A stretch of DNA of 64,000 bases. It comes from Plumapathes pennacea (taxonomy: Eukaryota > Cnidaria > Anthozoa > Antipatharia > Myriopathidae). The stretch lies in the NCBI GenBank assembly GCA_964036295.1, contig OZ038471.1, positions 13,968,184-14,032,183 on the forward strand. Direction: 5' to 3'. This document shows, in pieces, positions 62,223 through 64,000 of this stretch. Within the stretch, counting starts at the first letter, position 1. Every line of letters starts with the position of its first letter. The position numbers and the translations under genes were made by a program. Under the pieces are notes generated by a model. It worked only from the letters and a program-made list of their open reading frames with translations. It was not told the origin of the DNA and did no database searches.

Positions 62223-64000
62223 GGTTTAGTTAACCATAAAACACATTTAGTTTCGTTTATATTGACATTTAATAAAAATATTCATTATATTATATATTAT
62301 AATATTATATATCATACATAAATGCAGACCATAATGATAAATATCTACAGATATTTCAGTACCCATTACAGGAACGTATATCTCAAAATAAAGTTTGGAA
62401 GATAAACACATTTGCAGCTCTGAAAGTTTTCGTTTCTGGACAGATTTCAAACTTCACTTGTTTTGTTTTGTCTGTGTAAAAGTTAGAACCTCAATGCTTC
62501 ATTTGTTTCAAAGCTTTGTGACAAATGTCTCGCACGATAGCTATGGTTTGATTCATTTAGTCGGACTAGAAAAGTCTTGCTTGTGTGACAAATATCCATA
62601 TTTGTTATGTTGTACCTGATAACTAAAGCGATGCAGTCTTCGTCGTAGCTTCAAGTCCAATGTCAATTTATGTAATGCCATGATGGATGTGAAGCGAGTT
62701 AAGTGTCAACAAGGGCAAATCTCATCTGCCGATCAGCCACATGCTACTCCAAAATTACCTAATCCTAAATTTATGTAACAGTTAAGTGCTTTTATTTACC
62801 ACACGAGCTGACCGAAGGAACGAATATATTAAATTTATTGCACATCAGGCGTAAATTCTCAGAGATTGAACTATTTTGTAAGGCAATCGTCTCCCAAGTG
62901 TGTGCTTACATTGGATTGTCAAATCTGCTCGAAGCCAGAGCATGTCGGCCTTAAACTCCAATAAGAACGAGATCTACTTCATCGCTCTTCTCAAAGCCGG
63001 AAGCGGTACCACTGTATTTGATTCACTTGGGATAGTCGACTACAGTACTATAATATACTCTATATATCTATATCTTTAATATATAATATAAGATATATTA
63101 TAGAGCATAATAGCGTTGTTATTAGTTGCTCGGCCGTCTTGTCGGCCATGTTGTTTTAGTAGTCATGTATCATATATGCATACTATTATATACCACGACA
63201 CTGAACAAACTAACCTTCTTTAACCTTCATCGGGGACAGCAGTATCTTAGCGATTTCTATTCGCTTATAAGTAACATACAAACGCAAGACATAACCCAGT
63301 TCAACAGCTCTCAACGGTAGTTGAGCCGTTTTCCGAACAATGACTGACAATCACCAACAAGAAGGTCGTGGCGATTGACCGCTCTTTTATAGTCGGTCTC
63401 GTTGGAGTCCACTTGCACATGCACTGAATGTAAACTAGTGCACTGACTCACCTGCCAAATCTAAATTTCGTCGTCAAATACGAGCCCAGTCGCCATTAAA
63501 AGACCTAAACACTAATGATATCGAACCGAGCCGCTCTGTCACGCTTGAAGTCTAAAGTCTCTGAATCGAACGCGTGATTCGTGAAGACGAATCAAAATTG
63601 TTGCTCGCGGGGGCCTGGGGCCCACGAGAGCTTAAAAATGGGCATTTTCATTTTTTTTATTTTTCCTTTTTGTGGGTCGAGAATCAGCACACGGTGATTG
63701 GTTCATATTATCACGTGCTGGGCGATGACGCAATTGACTTCGCTAAACAACTCGAGATGTGGCCAGTGAATTGCTCGTTACTTGTGTGTAAAAGCTAACT
63801 GCATCCCATCCAAACTCAACACCATTTGGCTCTGTGGAATAGGCACGGATAAACTGAATTTTCGGGAACGATTTTGGCTCGCGTTCACCGCGGAAGCTTT
63901 GAGAATAGCCGTAAACAAATATTTGATGGTACCGCTGTCGCCGATAAATATTTAGTCCCGACGAAACTTTCTGTGGCGACACGAAATACTTTTGGGAAGA
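62223..64000. other. Right end of the window, no supported gene
   Basis: An AT-rich inverted stretch lies near 63050-63110 (ATATATCTATAT... ATATAAGATATAT). A minus-strand open frame that enters from the right edge (63743-63982; begins SPQKVSSGLNIYRRQRYHQI) might be coding in a gene outside the window, but nothing supports it beyond being open. Confidence 0.35.

Noticed and set aside
3000-63000. CRISPR array, prokaryotic operon or phage signals
   Set aside because: GT-AG introns, AATAAA signals and animal gene families show this is nuclear eukaryotic DNA; the tandem repeats lack unique spacers.

Overview
This is eukaryotic, intron-rich, AT-leaning DNA, crowded with short inverted-repeat elements and microsatellites. 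The gene content and the repeat style fit an invertebrate animal. The mix of a RIG-I-like receptor, DZIP3-type HEPN domains, IRE1-like kinases and a beta/gamma-crystallin points to a cnidarian, most likely an anthozoan such as a stony coral or anemone. The organism is an inference; no species-specific marker was read. All protein calls come from reading the translated exons and checking that splice sites and codon phases agree.

Layout. 1-9331: no convincing gene; it holds tRNA-like repeats, a 995-bp fold-back repeat and about 37 copies of an 82-bp satellite. 9332-13873 (+): a complete 8-exon DDB2 gene (UV-damage recognition WD40 protein). 13918-20440: non-coding, with a TTA-flanked inverted-repeat element, hairpins and a duplicated segment. 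20447-21528 (+): a two-exon, four-Greek-key beta/gamma-crystallin-like gene. 23992-46976 (-): 'gene A', a long multi-exon gene. It encodes a DZIP3-type HEPN domain, an IRE1-like kinase, an OTU cysteine protease and, after one unresolved junction, a KH domain plus about 500 unfamiliar residues. 39723-43075: a 1.34-kb tandem duplication with long palindromes, inside a gene A intron. 48518-49302 (+): a partial copy of the crystallin gene. 52107-59791 (-): 'gene B', a nine-exon gene whose exons join in one open phase. It encodes HEPN, IRE1-like kinase, RIG-I-type DECH helicase and RIG-I C-terminal zinc domain, 1197 residues in all. 60300-60960: a decayed Ty3/gypsy-type pol fragment. 60961-64000: microsatellite, a 125-bp tandem duplication and no supported gene.

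The main result is the pair of tandem genes A and B. They share an almost identical N-terminal module: a 214-codon HEPN exon and a 266/267-codon kinase exon, with homologous intron and upstream DNA. After a short linker exon they switch to different C-terminal effectors, an OTU deubiquitinase-like domain (plus KH) in A and a RIG-I-like RNA sensor without CARDs in B. In B the HEPN (putative RNase) and RNase L/IRE1-like kinase sit where the CARDs of vertebrate RIG-I would be. This suggests an RNA-sensing receptor that acts through its own kinase/HEPN module, with a ubiquitin-editing paralogue next door. The function is inferred; the architecture is read from the sequence.
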